Counted from the stretch's first letter, positions 17,166-26,023 are shown. The stretch: 33,538 nucleotides of DNA from Hydrogenimonas sp. (GCA_015484905.1 WFUN01000026.1:1-33538); one strand, 5' to 3'. Made by a program: numbers and translations. Notes: a model not told the origin generated them from the sequence alone.

Positions 17166-17580
17166 AATTTTTCTCTTCCTGTTCGGGGTATTTTTTTTAG
17201 GATGTGCAGGCGGTGCATCCGCTGTGCCGGCCGAACATTGCAACGAGAAACTCTATGGGGCCAAATGGCAGATTGTAATGATTGACAACGACCGTGTTTC
17301 CATAAAACCGGCACCATTTATCCGTTTTTCAAAAGATGGCAGAAGCGGAGGGTTCGGGGGATGCAACAGTTTTTTTACCGAAGCGGTTATATCGCGAACC
17401 GCTATGACCTTTTCCAAAATAGGATCTACGAGACGTTTTTGTCCTAGTGTCAGCGGTGAGGTAGAACGACGAATCTTTTCCATCCTAAACGGGGTGAAAT
17501 GGTGGCAGTTCGATGAAGATGACAATCTCGTGATATTTGACAGCGAACATAGGCTTATACTTGAAAAAAGTGCCGAATAA
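17140..17580 (+). CDS. META-domain lipoprotein (HslJ-like)
   Basis: The 146-residue protein begins with a lipoprotein signal peptide ending FFLGC, then a single META/HslJ-type domain. The landmarks are the opening LYGAKWQIV, the [12 protein letters not shown] core and the later [15 protein letters not shown] helix. HslJ-type proteins are small envelope proteins of poorly defined function. Both the ATG at 17140 and the in-frame GTG at 17155 give a workable signal peptide, and neither has a clear Shine-Dalgarno. The gene overlaps the end of the Fe-S protein gene, and its stop shares a base with the lgt ATG, so it is translated next to the gene that lipidates it. Confidence 0.8.
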   Translation: MHWKKVANKIFLFLFGVFFLGCAGGASAVPAEHCNEKLYGAKWQIVMIDNDRVSIKPAPFIRFSKDGRSGGFGGCNSFFTEAVISRTAMTFSKIGSTRRFCPSVSGEVERRIFSILNGVKWWQFDEDDNLVIFDSEHRLILEKSAE

Positions 17581-18410
17581 TGGAGTTTTGGCAACACATT
17601 TACGAACATTTCGACCCAGTCGCTTTTAGCGTCGGGCCTATCAAAGTGCACTGGTACGGCATTATGTATGTACTTGCACTGCTAACTGCTCTTTATGCTG
17701 CAAAACTCTATGTAAAACATGACAGTTACCCGATAGACGCCAAAACGCTCGACAGCTATTTCATTTATGTGGAAATAGGAGTGATTCTGGGCGCCAGACT
17801 CGGATATATTCTCTTTTATGATCCCCATACATTTTACTATATTACCCATCCGTGGCAGATTTTCAATCCGTTCCATGGAGGCACTTTTACAGGAATCAGC
17901 GGTATGAGTTACCATGGAGCGGTCATCGGTTTCATCATAGCTACATGGATCTTTGTAAAACGTACCAGAACCTCGTTTTGGATGTGGATGGATCTGGTTG
18001 CGTTAAGTGTACCCGTAGGTTATGTATTTGGCCGAATCGGAAATTTTTTGAATCAGGAGCTTGTAGGGCGAGTTACGGATGTTTCGTGGGGAATATACGT
18101 AAATGGAACCCTCCGCCACCCCTCTCAGCTTTATGAGGCGTTTTTAGAAGGGGTAGTTGTTGCGCTGATTCTCTTTTTTTACAGAAAAAGACAGCGTTTT
18201 GAAGGAGAGCTTATAGCGCTTTATGCCATTATGTACGGATTTGCCCGTTTTGTGGCCGAATTTTGGCGAGAACCGGATATACAGCTCGGTTATATCTGTT
18301 GTGGATGGGTAACGATGGGACAGATTCTCTCTTTGGCGATGATGGCGGCTGGAGTGGCCGGCTATGCGCTGCTTGCAAAGCGCCGCAGGCCTATTTTATC
18401 AAAACCGTGA
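17580..18410 (+). CDS. lgt: phosphatidylglycerol-prolipoprotein diacylglyceryl transferase
   Basis: This inner-membrane enzyme adds diacylglycerol to the lipobox cysteine of prolipoproteins. The Lgt signature [17 protein letters not shown] is near residue 150, [11 protein letters not shown] lies before it and [12 protein letters not shown] after it. About seven hydrophobic segments and 276 residues are normal for the family. The ATG overlaps the upstream META-lipoprotein stop by one base. The 3' end overlaps the convergent thioredoxin gene by 20 bases. Substrates in this window include the META protein, the diheme peroxidase and the 777-residue lipoprotein. Confidence 0.95.
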   Translation: MEFWQHIYEHFDPVAFSVGPIKVHWYGIMYVLALLTALYAAKLYVKHDSYPIDAKTLDSYFIYVEIGVILGARLGYILFYDPHTFYYITHPWQIFNPFHGGTFTGISGMSYHGAVIGFIIATWIFVKRTRTSFWMWMDLVALSVPVGYVFGRIGNFLNQELVGRVTDVSWGIYVNGTLRHPSQLYEAFLEGVVVALILFFYRKRQRFEGELIALYAIMYGFARFVAEFWREPDIQLGYICCGWVTMGQILSLAMMAAGVAGYALLAKRRRPILSKP

Positions 18411-18909
18411 TCATCTGTTCCAGATCTTTTTTCGGTATATACCCGGGAATTATCCTCACGGCGTTTCCGTCTTTGTCGAACAAAACCGAAAAGGGAAGCG
18501 ATCCTCTCCATCCTGCACGCTGTGCTATATAGTTTTTAAACTCATTGTTGTCGACAGATTCATATATCGGGTAGTTGAAATGAAATCGGTTTTCGAGTTT
18601 TGAACGCTCCAAAAGATTCATCGGCTCCTGAGCGTGTATCGCCACTATCTGAAATCTTTTTGCATATTTTTTCTGCAGCTGCACGAGTTCCGGAATCTCT
18701 TTCATGCACCATTTGCAATACTTGCCGAAAAAGTTGAGCAAAACCACTTTCCCTTCATACTCCTTGATCAAAATACCGTTTTTTGTCCCTTTTACATGCA
18801 GTGTGGGAGCACTGTTGGCTTTGAGTATGAAAGTCGTCTCATCTTGAGCCGTAAGAGGCTGGATGAAAAGAGTCAAAAGTGTCATAAGTGCGAGAAACGT
18901 TTTTTTCAT
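18391..18909 (-). CDS. periplasmic TlpA-like thioredoxin-fold protein
   Basis: The 172-residue protein has a signal peptide (about 1-21, ending LTAQD) and a thioredoxin fold with active site CKWC in [17 protein letters not shown]. The cis-proline loop is SLPFSVLFD, and [12 protein letters not shown] resembles the TlpA/ResA C-terminus. It is expected to reduce or exchange disulfides in the periplasm, for example in apocytochromes before heme attachment, but its partner cannot be read from sequence. It begins with a 4-base overlap with the AI-2E permease gene. Confidence 0.85.
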   Translation of the reverse strand: MKKTFLALMTLLTLFIQPLTAQDETTFILKANSAPTLHVKGTKNGILIKEYEGKVVLLNFFGKYCKWCMKEIPELVQLQKKYAKRFQIVAIHAQEPMNLLERSKLENRFHFNYPIYESVDNNEFKNYIAQRAGWRGSLPFSVLFDKDGNAVRIIPGYIPKKDLEQMITVLIK

Positions 18910-19979
18910 GTTTTTTCCTTCAATGCAATATGTAGCTGATCGTAAAGTTTCAAGATAGCTATAAAAAGGGTGGTTATTGCCGGGCCGATTATCATTCCCC
19001 AGAATCCGAAAGTTGAAAGTCCGGCCAAAATGGAAAAGAAGATCAGAATTTCATTCATGGCCTTTGTCTCTTTGAGCAGTTTATAATCTATCTCTTTTAT
19101 GATCAGAGGCTTTAAAAAGGTATCGGCGACTATGGATATGACTATTATCGAATATAAAATAACGACAATAGCGGCACCGCTTCCCTGCGTGCTCCAAAGA
19201 TATAACGAAACAGGTACCCACAAGAGTGCTCCGCCTATGATAGGCACAAGAGATGCGAATCCGTACAAAATTCCAAGAAGCAGGGCATCCAGTCCGAAGA
19301 AAAGGGCGATTAGAGCGAAGAGAGCTCCTTCGAATATCGCAGTTACAAGTATGGAGAAAAAGACTACTCCCATCAAGTTTGATAGTTCATTGAAAAGCAG
19401 CTGAGTCTGGGCCGTATCGAGAGGCAATATACGTTTGATGAAGTGTCCGACCGGTTCGCCGTAAAAATAGACGAAAAAATAGAAAATCAGAATTAGAATC
19501 ATATCTTTGAAAAAGACGGCACTATGGGCGGCCATCGTTCCAAGAAAGGCTCCGGCGCTTTTGAGATAGGCGTTTATATGCTGTTCGCTGAAAATGTCCG
19601 ATATTGTAGCGTGAATGGCTTCTGGATCTATCTGAAACTGTTCGAGCCATTTTTGAGGAAGCGAGATCGACTGTAAAAAGAGCTCTATTTTCCTAAGATG
19701 TGCATGTATTTCGTTTGCATCGATGTTGACGACCAATATGGCGGCAGCATTGATAAGGTATACCAGAGGAGCGAAAAACATTACGCCAAGCAGAAGAGTC
19801 ATCAGGGCGCTGACTTTCCATCTTTTTTTGACACTTTTTCCTATTCTGCGGGAGATCCCAAGGGTTGCCAGCATCAATAAAACCGCAATGGCGATTGTCT
19901 GAACGAAAGGTTTGTAGACCAGAAAGACAAAATAGCCGGAGACGACGAGAAGCAGAATTATAAAATGCTGCGGTTTCAC
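18906..19979 (-). CDS. AI-2E family transporter (PF01594-type permease)
   Basis: The 357-residue integral membrane protein has the family layout: paired N-terminal helices (residues 5-40), another near 60-85, a long amphipathic periplasmic-type stretch (about 90-150), then a C-terminal block of helices. That block includes the [28 protein letters not shown] region typical of the TqsA/PerM family. Substrate varies in this family and is unknown here. It overlaps both ruvB and the thioredoxin gene by 4 bases, giving a tightly coupled ruvB-permease-thioredoxin unit. Confidence 0.85.
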   Translation of the reverse strand: MKPQHFIILLLVVSGYFVFLVYKPFVQTIAIAVLLMLATLGISRRIGKSVKKRWKVSALMTLLLGVMFFAPLVYLINAAAILVVNIDANEIHAHLRKIELFLQSISLPQKWLEQFQIDPEAIHATISDIFSEQHINAYLKSAGAFLGTMAAHSAVFFKDMILILIFYFFVYFYGEPVGHFIKRILPLDTAQTQLLFNELSNLMGVVFFSILVTAIFEGALFALIALFFGLDALLLGILYGFASLVPIIGGALLWVPVSLYLWSTQGSGAAIVVILYSIIVISIVADTFLKPLIIKEIDYKLLKETKAMNEILIFFSILAGLSTFGFWGMIIGPAITTLFIAILKLYDQLHIALKEKT

Positions 19980-20983
19980 AGGAGAGTGCCTTTTTGTATG
20001 GGCGAAATGTTGAAATGCTCATACGTTTTTGGCGTAGCTATGCGACCGCGTGCGGTTCTTTCGATATATCCGTTTGCCAGGAGATAGGGTTCTATGACAT
20101 CTTCTATCGTACCTTCGTCCTCGCTCAGAGCCGCGCCTATCGTGCTTAGACCCATAGGTTTTCCTTTCGCTTCGACGAGCAGTTTCAAAAGTCTGATATC
20201 GAGTTCATCGAAACCCTGTTCATTGACGCCGAGCTGATCAAGCGCGAATCTGGTTCTTTCAAGATGTATATGCTTTTCATTTTCCACTTCGGCGAAGTCT
20301 CTTACCCGTCTAAGCAGTCTAAGCGCTATTCGCGGGGTACCACGACTCCTTCGTGCGATTTCAAGTGCAGCTCTCTCTTCACATGGTTTTTCCAGTTTCA
20401 AAGCCGCCTGCTTGATAATAGTGGCAAGCTCTTTCGAGTTGTAAAACTGCATTCTAAAGTGCATTCCGAAACGTTCTCTTAGAGGGTTGGATATCATTCC
20501 GGCACGTGTGGTGGCGCCTATGAGGGTGAATCTGGGCAAGTCGAGTTTGATCGTCTGGGCTGCCGGACCGCTGCCGATGATTATATCGAGACGATAATCC
20601 TCCATCGCAGGGTAGAGAATCTCCTCTATGGCTGGAGAGAGACGGTGGATTTCGTCGATAAAAAGAATGTCGTTTTCTTCGAGATTGGTCAAAATGGCAG
20701 CCAAATCGCCACTTTTTTCTATCATCGGTGCAGCGGTCACTTTTATGGCGCTCTCCATTTCCGATGAGATAAGGTAGGCAAGAGTCGTTTTGCCAAGGCC
20801 TGGAGGGCCGAAAAAAAGGATATGATCGAGCGCTTCGCCACGCTTCTTGCTCGCTTCTATAAAGACTCTGAGGTTCTTTTTTGTCTTCTCCTGCCCGATA
20901 TATTCGTCCCATCTGCCCGGACGCAGAGTCGCTTCATAACTGCTTTCATGATCCAACTTCTCTATTTCAACCATTCTCTCCAT
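19976..20983 (-). CDS. ruvB: Holliday junction branch migration DNA helicase RuvB
   Basis: This AAA+ motor drives RuvA-bound Holliday junction migration. Walker A is GPPGLGKT (59-66), Walker B is ILFIDE with D110/E111, and [15 protein letters not shown] carries sensor 1/arginine finger residues. [19 protein letters not shown] marks the small AAA lid, followed by a winged-helix C-terminus. The 335 residues are normal. The ATG at 20983 has GGAGG 8 bases upstream. The 166-base gap before it (20984-21149) shows no clear promoter or terminator; it has only an oligo-T/oligo-A patch near 21085. Confidence 0.95.
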   Translation of the reverse strand: MERMVEIEKLDHESSYEATLRPGRWDEYIGQEKTKKNLRVFIEASKKRGEALDHILFFGPPGLGKTTLAYLISSEMESAIKVTAAPMIEKSGDLAAILTNLEENDILFIDEIHRLSPAIEEILYPAMEDYRLDIIIGSGPAAQTIKLDLPRFTLIGATTRAGMISNPLRERFGMHFRMQFYNSKELATIIKQAALKLEKPCEERAALEIARRSRGTPRIALRLLRRVRDFAEVENEKHIHLERTRFALDQLGVNEQGFDELDIRLLKLLVEAKGKPMGLSTIGAALSEDEGTIEDVIEPYLLANGYIERTARGRIATPKTYEHFNISPIQKGTLL

Positions 20984-21149
20984 CTATTTCGCCTCCGGCA
21001 GATATGTGAGTTCTGGAAAACCGATATGGATACAGCGGTCGTTTGAAAGGGAGTGTCCGTATGTTTCAACCGGACCCCTTTTTTCCAAAAAACAGAAAGA
21101 AAGATTCGACTTACGCGCAGAGATTGCAGGCTTTTCGTTTTTCACTTTT

Positions 21150-21947
21150 TCACTTTGTATATGTATGATCTTTTGAGGGAAACGTACCGTTTTTTACCTC
21201 TTTTACATAACATTCAACAGCCTTTCTGACATGCATTGCACCATCGAGATATCGCTTTACAAATTTGGGTTTGAAAGATTCGAAAAAACCAAGCATATCC
21301 GACCAGACAAGAACCTGTCCGTCGGTAGCGCTTCCAGCTCCGATACCTATGACCGGAATGGAAACCGCCTCCGTAACGGCTTTTCCAAGTTTTTCCGTGA
21401 CTCCTTCGAGGACCAGTGCGAAAGCTCCGGCCTCTTCGATCGCGATGGCATCTTCGATCACTTCCTTGAAACTCTTTTCATCACGTCCCTGTACTTTGTA
21501 TCCCCCTTCGGAGCGGACGAATTGGGGTAGCAGACCTATATGTCCCATGACGGCGATCGCATTGTTGCAAAGGTGGCGTACAAGCTCCGCTTTGTATACT
21601 CCGCCCTCTATCTTTATGGCGTCGGCTTTCGTTTGACGAAATATTTCGACGGCATTTGAAAGGGCCTCTTCTTTGGTGTTGGTCGATCCAAAGGGCATAT
21701 CGCAAACGACGAAAGTTTCAGGTGCACCGTTACAGACGGCGCGAGTGTGATAGATCATCTGCTCAATTGTTACGGAAAGAGTGTCGGATTCGCCGTTGAA
21801 ACTCATGTTGAGGCTGTCTCCGACCAAAATCATGTCGACTTCATCGGCAAAAAGAGAAGAAAAGAGTGCATCATATGCCGTTATCATCGTCAGCTTGCGG
21901 TCTCCTTTGGCACTTTTGAGCGATGAAACTGTCTCTTTTTTTCTCAT
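21150..21947 (-). CDS. panB: 3-methyl-2-oxobutanoate hydroxymethyltransferase
   Basis: This is the first enzyme of pantothenate synthesis; it adds a hydroxymethyl group from methylenetetrahydrofolate to alpha-ketoisovalerate. Family segments are TMITAYDALFSSLFADE, the metal-site VDMILVGDSLNMSFNG, CDMPFGSTNTKEEAL, and the VIGIGAGSATDGQVLVW loop. The length of 265 is normal. AAGGGAATAG precedes the ATG. It is read divergently from the Hpt gene, with overlapping promoters in the 73-base gap. Confidence 0.95.
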   Translation of the reverse strand: MRKKETVSSLKSAKGDRKLTMITAYDALFSSLFADEVDMILVGDSLNMSFNGESDTLSVTIEQMIYHTRAVCNGAPETFVVCDMPFGSTNTKEEALSNAVEIFRQTKADAIKIEGGVYKAELVRHLCNNAIAVMGHIGLLPQFVRSEGGYKVQGRDEKSFKEVIEDAIAIEEAGAFALVLEGVTEKLGKAVTEAVSIPVIGIGAGSATDGQVLVWSDMLGFFESFKPKFVKRYLDGAMHVRKAVECYVKEVKNGTFPSKDHTYTK

Positions 21948-21974
21948 CTATTCCCTTTTGTTCGATTGAAACCG

Positions 21975-22003
21975 ATTCTATCCAAAAAATGGTATAATTG
22001 CAA
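21975..22003 (-). promoter_or_regulatory. panB promoter
   Basis: On the minus strand TTGCAA (22003-21998) and TAGAAT (21980-21975) have a 17-base spacer. It physically overlaps the -10 of the divergent Hpt/trpA promoter. Confidence 0.45.
21990..21998 (+). promoter_or_regulatory. extended -10 promoter of the Hpt-trpA unit
   Basis: A TG-N-TATAAT extended -10 (TATAAT at 21993-21998) lies 22 bases before the ATG at 22021. The -35 region is poor, as expected for extended -10 promoters. The short leader contains AGGAGG. Confidence 0.55.
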
Positions 22004-22020
22004 TCAAACAGGAGGCTTAG

Positions 22021-22419
22021 ATGGGTATCCGGAAGCGTCTGGAGCGGCAGTTCGACTACGATATTGTCGATGAGTTCATAGACCATTTCGACGTTATGAC
22101 AGAGGTTATGGAACCTGCTATTATCTCCTTGGAAAACGAAGAGTTGAAAGATGACAAAGTCAACGAACTCTTTAGAATCTTCCATAACATAAAATCGGCC
22201 TCTTCGTTTCTCAAAATGGATCGTGTCCATCTTCTTGCGGAGCTCTCTGAAGAGACTATGGAGCGGTTGAGAGAGGATCCGTCACTTGTGACAGAGGAGC
22301 TCATAGACTGGCTTTTGCTTGTGAGCGACCAGTTTCGCTCGTGGTATGAAGAGATATCGAGTGATGGTGAGCTGGAAGATATCAACCCCAAAATTTTGAA
22401 AATCCCGAAAATAGGATAA
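22021..22419 (+). CDS. Hpt-domain-like small protein
   Basis: This is a 132-residue all-helical cytoplasmic protein. The segment FRIFHNIKSASSFLKM (residues 51-66) fits the phosphotransfer motif HxxKxxSxxL, with His55 as the potential phosphorylated residue. Acidic helices surround it. The rest (EELIDWLLLVSDQFRSWYEEI) resembles the short helix after Hpt domains in CheA-like proteins. No kinase, receiver or regulatory domain is attached, so it would act as a separate phosphotransfer protein or a degenerate relative. AGGAGG gives a strong translation start. It precedes trpA by 3 bases and is probably co-transcribed, although no functional tie to tryptophan is evident. Confidence 0.7.
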   Translation: MGIRKRLERQFDYDIVDEFIDHFDVMTEVMEPAIISLENEELKDDKVNELFRIFHNIKSASSFLKMDRVHLLAELSEETMERLREDPSLVTEELIDWLLLVSDQFRSWYEEISSDGELEDINPKILKIPKIG

Positions 22420-22422
22420 TTT

Positions 22423-23163
22423 TTGAAAAAACTGGTAGCGTACATAACAACCGGATATCCGGATAAAAATTTCACTATAGATCTGGCTCTTTCGCTTAAA
22501 GAGGCCGGTGTGGATTCACTGGAACTTGGAATACCTTTTTCCGACCCCGTTGCCGACGGACCGGTAATAGAGGCGGCCAATCTTTTCGCTCTGCGAAAAG
22601 GTTTCAAAGTTGCGGATCTTATGGAAGTAAGTGAAAAGATAGCGCCAGAAATAGATACACTGTGGATGGGCTATTTCAACCCCTTTTACCATAGAGGGAT
22701 CGACTATTTTTTGCAAAATGCCAAAAGTTTTGGCGTAAGCGGTTTTATCATTCCGGATCTTCCGCATGAAGAGGCCGCTGTATACAAAGAGGCGTTTGAT
22801 AAGAGAGAGATAGCCCTGATAGAGTTCATAGCTCCGACGGACAGCCGTGACAGAATAGCAAAAATCGTTAAAGATTCAAAGAAATTTATCTACATGGTCG
22901 CTTATGCGGGAATTACCGGAGCCGACAGAAGAGAGTCGCTCGAGCCGGTAATAGAGGCGGTCAGAGAAGAGACGGAGACCCCCTTGTATATCGGTTTTGG
23001 CGTAGATGAAAAGACGGCTAAAGAGAGAGCCAAAGGGGTGGATGGAGTCATTGTAGGAAGCGCGTTCGTGCGTATTTTGCTTAAAGAAAACTTGACAAAC
23101 TCGCAAAAAATAGATAATATATCTACGCTTGCTCGTTCGATCAAAGAGAAGATCAACGGGTAA
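22423..23163 (+). CDS. trpA: tryptophan synthase alpha subunit
   Basis: It cleaves indole-3-glycerol phosphate and passes indole to TrpB. The catalytic residues are visible as E34 in LELGIPFSDP and D45 in DPVADGP. GFIIPDLPHEEA, AYAGITGADRRES and the phosphate loop IGFGVDEKTA follow. The 246 residues are normal. The start is TTG at 22423 with AGGAT about 6 bases upstream, right after the Hpt stop. No trpB is in the window. The 3' end contains the ssrA promoter. Confidence 0.95.
   Translation: MKKLVAYITTGYPDKNFTIDLALSLKEAGVDSLELGIPFSDPVADGPVIEAANLFALRKGFKVADLMEVSEKIAPEIDTLWMGYFNPFYHRGIDYFLQNAKSFGVSGFIIPDLPHEEAAVYKEAFDKREIALIEFIAPTDSRDRIAKIVKDSKKFIYMVAYAGITGADRRESLEPVIEAVREETETPLYIGFGVDEKTAKERAKGVDGVIVGSAFVRILLKENLTNSQKIDNISTLARSIKEKING
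23092..23120 (+). promoter_or_regulatory. ssrA promoter inside trpA
   Basis: A consensus TTGACA (23092-23097), a 17-base spacer and TAATAT (23115-23120) lie in the last codons of trpA. The predicted start near 23127 would leave about 42 bases to be removed from the tmRNA 5' end. Confidence 0.65.
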
Positions 23164-23168
23164 TAGAC

Positions 23169-23537
23169 GGGGTTGACTTGGCTTCGACAGGAGCAGGTGA
23201 TTTCCGGCTGCATGTCGATTTGGACACATCGTTAAACTGTCCACAATGCAATAAACGCAAACAACACAGATTATCGCCCCGCTTACGCCGTAGCGTAAGT
23301 TTAACCCTTGTTGGGGCTGCTCTCTCCGCCGACGCCATATAGGCGGATTTTGAGAGTATCACACCTTTATGGCTATATCTGTAGAGTGCCTCGCCTGCAG
23401 ACGAACCTTCGAGGCTCGCACGGCGCAGCTTTGGACATTGCGCGAAGCCGTGTTAAACAGAGCAATGTCGTCTAAGCATGTAGACGCCGGAAGTTGCTTG
23501 TTTCTGGACAGGGGTTCGATTCCCCTCAACTCCACCA
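23169..23537 (+). ncRNA. ssrA: transfer-messenger RNA (tmRNA)
   Basis: tmRNA rescues stalled ribosomes and tags the nascent chain. The 5' end GGGGTTGACTTGGCTTCGAC and the 3' end with T-arm (AGGGG-TTCGATT-CCCCT) and encoded CCA are both typical. The acceptor arm pairs 5' GGGGUUG with the bases just before ACCA through seven pairs, including one G-U. The tag frame lies at 23257-23298. The 369-base length and one-piece layout are normal. It is followed by a convergent peroxidase gene; no strong hairpin terminator is visible in 23538-23584. Confidence 0.95.
23257..23298 (+). other. tmRNA tag-peptide reading frame
   Basis: From the resume codon GCA the frame reads ANNTDYRPAYAVA then TAA. It resembles the Helicobacter pylori tag (VNNTDYAPAYAKAA) and the Campylobacter jejuni tag (ANNVKFAPAYAKAA), recalled from the literature. 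It keeps a hydrophobic-Ala end for ClpXP-type proteolysis. Confidence 0.85.
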
Positions 23538-23584
23538 AACATCTTCAACTCTCTTTGACTTCAAAATTTCTTCATATACAGCAA

Positions 23585-24751
23585 TCAGTCAGATGAGAGA
23601 AGATATTCATATCTTCGGTCTGTCAGAGTCTTTAGAAAAGATACGATAGCATCCTCCTCTTCATCGCTCAAACCAAGATTGCCAAGCTCCTCTTTATTCA
23701 TCGTTTCCGGAATTTCAGGAGATCTCCATGGCTCGCCTGTGTCTGGGTTTAACGCGCCTGGGACATCTCTGGTATTGTAAAAATGGACAACGGTTTTAAG
23801 AGACTTGAATACCCCGTTATGCATATATGGTGCCGTGACTGCAACGTTTCTGAGAGTAGCAACTTTAAAGGCGCCATTAAGCGATGGGTTGGATGTAACT
23901 GCGCCCAGACCGAGATCTCTGTAGCCATCTATTTTGCTCAAAGGATTGTTTTGATCATAACGTACGGCCTCATTTACCGGAACTCCAAGATTGTCAAACG
24001 TACCATCTGTAAAGAGCGGCTTTTCGCCTTTTTGACCTATATGAGGATGACAAGCGGTACAGTTGCCTTTATCCTCTCTAACAAAGAGTTCAAGCCCCCA
24101 TTTTTCTACAGGCGTGAGTTCTATCTCTCCATTCATATAACGGTCGTATCTGGAGCTAAATGGTGCGAACAGCTCACTTTTTTCAAATGTAGAGATTGCG
24201 TCTGCAACAGCATCGAAAACTTCTTTATCGTCGTCAAAGAGATCGTCGCCATAGAGTGTCCTCAATTGCGATACATAATCATTATTTTCCTCTATGCGGG
24301 CAACAACTTCCGAAATAGTCTCAAGTCGCATTTCTACGGGACTCAGCAGGGGAGCTTTTGCCTGCTCTTTCAGATTTTTTGCGCGCCCGTCGTGAAATTG
24401 GCCTCCCAGCCATAAACCGCCCTCTGTCTCGTCGTCGAGATGAAATGGCGCAGAGAACATGGCATATAGAATCGTGGGAGTATTTCGGTCTCCGAGCGAT
24501 ACGTTGTCATCGCCTATGGAAACTGCACCAAAATCGTTTTGAGCCCTCTGTCTGTCGGGGTCGGTGAATGCAAAATCGGGATTGTGGCATGTTGCACAGG
24601 AGAGATTGCCGTTTTTCGAAAGACGTTTGTCATTGAAGAGTCTTTCTCCAAGTGCCACTTTTTTCGGATCAAGTCTGTTTTCAAAAGAGTCTCCACATCC
24701 GCTAAAAAGAAAAATCATACCCAATAGAGCTGTTGGAAAAAGGGTTTTCAT
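23585..24751 (-). CDS. lipoprotein-type diheme cytochrome c peroxidase/MauG family protein
   Basis: The 388-residue protein has two heme c motifs, CATCH (52-56) and CTACH (231-235), which is the two-domain layout of bacterial diheme peroxidases and MauG relatives. The C-terminal YMHNGVFKSLKTVVHFYNTRD is a family hallmark. The signal peptide ends in LFSGC with Cys19, so it appears to be a lipoprotein rather than a soluble periplasmic enzyme. I start at ATG 24751 because AAGGAT lies 8 bases upstream; the in-frame codons at 24757 and 24781 have no usable site. Peroxide reduction is the likely role, but MauG-like oxidation of another protein cannot be excluded. Confidence 0.9.
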   Translation of the reverse strand: MKTLFPTALLGMIFLFSGCGDSFENRLDPKKVALGERLFNDKRLSKNGNLSCATCHNPDFAFTDPDRQRAQNDFGAVSIGDDNVSLGDRNTPTILYAMFSAPFHLDDETEGGLWLGGQFHDGRAKNLKEQAKAPLLSPVEMRLETISEVVARIEENNDYVSQLRTLYGDDLFDDDKEVFDAVADAISTFEKSELFAPFSSRYDRYMNGEIELTPVEKWGLELFVREDKGNCTACHPHIGQKGEKPLFTDGTFDNLGVPVNEAVRYDQNNPLSKIDGYRDLGLGAVTSNPSLNGAFKVATLRNVAVTAPYMHNGVFKSLKTVVHFYNTRDVPGALNPDTGEPWRSPEIPETMNKEELGNLGLSDEEEDAIVSFLKTLTDRRYEYLLSSD

Positions 24752-24766
24752 GCTCATATCCTTATT

Positions 24767-24785
24767 GATAATCAAAATCATTATA
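24767..24785. promoter_or_regulatory. Fur-box-like operator over the peroxidase promoter
   Basis: The 19 bases GATAATCAAAATCATTATA match the classical Fur box at 16 of 19 positions. On the minus strand the same bases contain TATAAT (24785-24780), a -10 suitably placed for the gene starting at 24751. A repressor bound here would block RNA polymerase. Fur or the related PerR could be the protein. Confidence 0.6.
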
Positions 24786-24888
24786 GGAATTATGCAAAAA
24801 TTATTCTTGTTTGGAGCTTAACCATGCGGTTTTTGTCCGGAATTTGGCGATAGCGGGGAAGTGATTGACTAAAACTGTTTCGAGTGTA

Positions 24889-26019
24889 TCAAAAAGATAT
24901 GAGGCAGGATAGAGCCAATGCAATTGAGGATGGATCTTCTACGGAGTTGCTTTTGAGTGAAATTAGAAAATCTTTGTAGTTTATATCGATACCTACGCTT
25001 TTAAAGCGCCTTTCATAAGATATAGTGGAGTAAAAAGAGTCTGTAAAGATGTATGAAAAGTTTAGATATGCAAACCATATGCCTTTTACGAAATCTCCTC
25101 CTGCGCTCATACCCGATTTTGCATCGTACCTGTATGAAGCCTCGACTCTATACTTGCCATAGAGTCTTTGAGTGTAGTTTACATACTTTTCTACTCCCGA
25201 AACCGTGGGATTGTAGACGACAAATCCGTTATCGTCATATTTTTTGTTGGAAGAGTTTATGTTTACGTAGCTGTAAGGCACTCTTTTCCACTTTATCTTT
25301 CCATACAGATCGTTGGCTATAAAACGAAAGGACAGATTTTTGACACGGTAGTCTATGGTTGCGTGGGTTGTATATCCATAACCTGTCGGCATTTGTACAT
25401 CAAGATTGTAGAGATAGTTTTTCGTATAGTGGTAGTCTGAGACTGCATTGAAGTCGTAATCTTTAGATGAGTTCGCAAGGGCGTTACCTTTAAGATACCC
25501 CTCTTGCATGCTTCTGCCTCGTAGTAGTTCGAAACCAAGGCCGAGCTTTAAAGAGCGATCTTTACTTTTTATTACATCGACTCTTTTTGCATATACGATG
25601 CCGTCTGTTTCAAATCCGTTTATGGAGATATCCAGATTATAGACTTTGCCTGGGATAAAGCCGGTATCGTTAAGCTGTTGCCAAGTCAGTAAAACTGTAT
25701 CTCGATTCGCTTTTATAAGCGACTGGTGACGATACGTATAACCGAAGTATCCCCATTTTTTAAAAGAAAAACCGATATCGGCCCTCATATCATCGAGAGC
25801 GAGATTGGTGCCGCTTCCGGGGTGAAAATCACCATGCCATCTGTTGAAAAGATCATTTAAAGATACGGGATCATCCGCTATGAAAGCTTTGGTATTTAGA
25901 GAAAACGATCTTTTTTTGTCAAGTGCAAGAGGGTCCACGATTGAAAATACTCCCGCTACGGCGCTCGATGAAAGCGCCATAGAGACGAGGAGTGCAGCAA
26001 AGAGTAAGTGTCTGCTCAA
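24889..26019 (-). CDS. putative outer-membrane beta-barrel protein
   Basis: The 376-residue protein starts with a signal peptide (about 1-22, ending SAVAG). After that it is rich in alternating aromatic/polar strands (WGYFGYTYRHQ, YGKYRVEASYRYD, IWFAYLNFSYIF) and ends LALSCLISF. A C-terminal Phe is the usual BAM recognition signal, so I infer an outer-membrane barrel. I recognise no family name. The start is TTG at 26019, four bases after the stop of the large lipoprotein gene, with no Shine-Dalgarno of its own, so translation is probably coupled. Confidence 0.65.
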   Translation of the reverse strand: MSRHLLFAALLVSMALSSSAVAGVFSIVDPLALDKKRSFSLNTKAFIADDPVSLNDLFNRWHGDFHPGSGTNLALDDMRADIGFSFKKWGYFGYTYRHQSLIKANRDTVLLTWQQLNDTGFIPGKVYNLDISINGFETDGIVYAKRVDVIKSKDRSLKLGLGFELLRGRSMQEGYLKGNALANSSKDYDFNAVSDYHYTKNYLYNLDVQMPTGYGYTTHATIDYRVKNLSFRFIANDLYGKIKWKRVPYSYVNINSSNKKYDDNGFVVYNPTVSGVEKYVNYTQRLYGKYRVEASYRYDAKSGMSAGGDFVKGIWFAYLNFSYIFTDSFYSTISYERRFKSVGIDINYKDFLISLKSNSVEDPSSIALALSCLISF

Positions 26020-26023
26020 AAGT

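Noticed and set aside
21078-21105. Oligo-T/oligo-A patch as a panB terminator
   Set aside because: The loop would be only two to four bases and there is no GC stem; it is not a credible intrinsic terminator.
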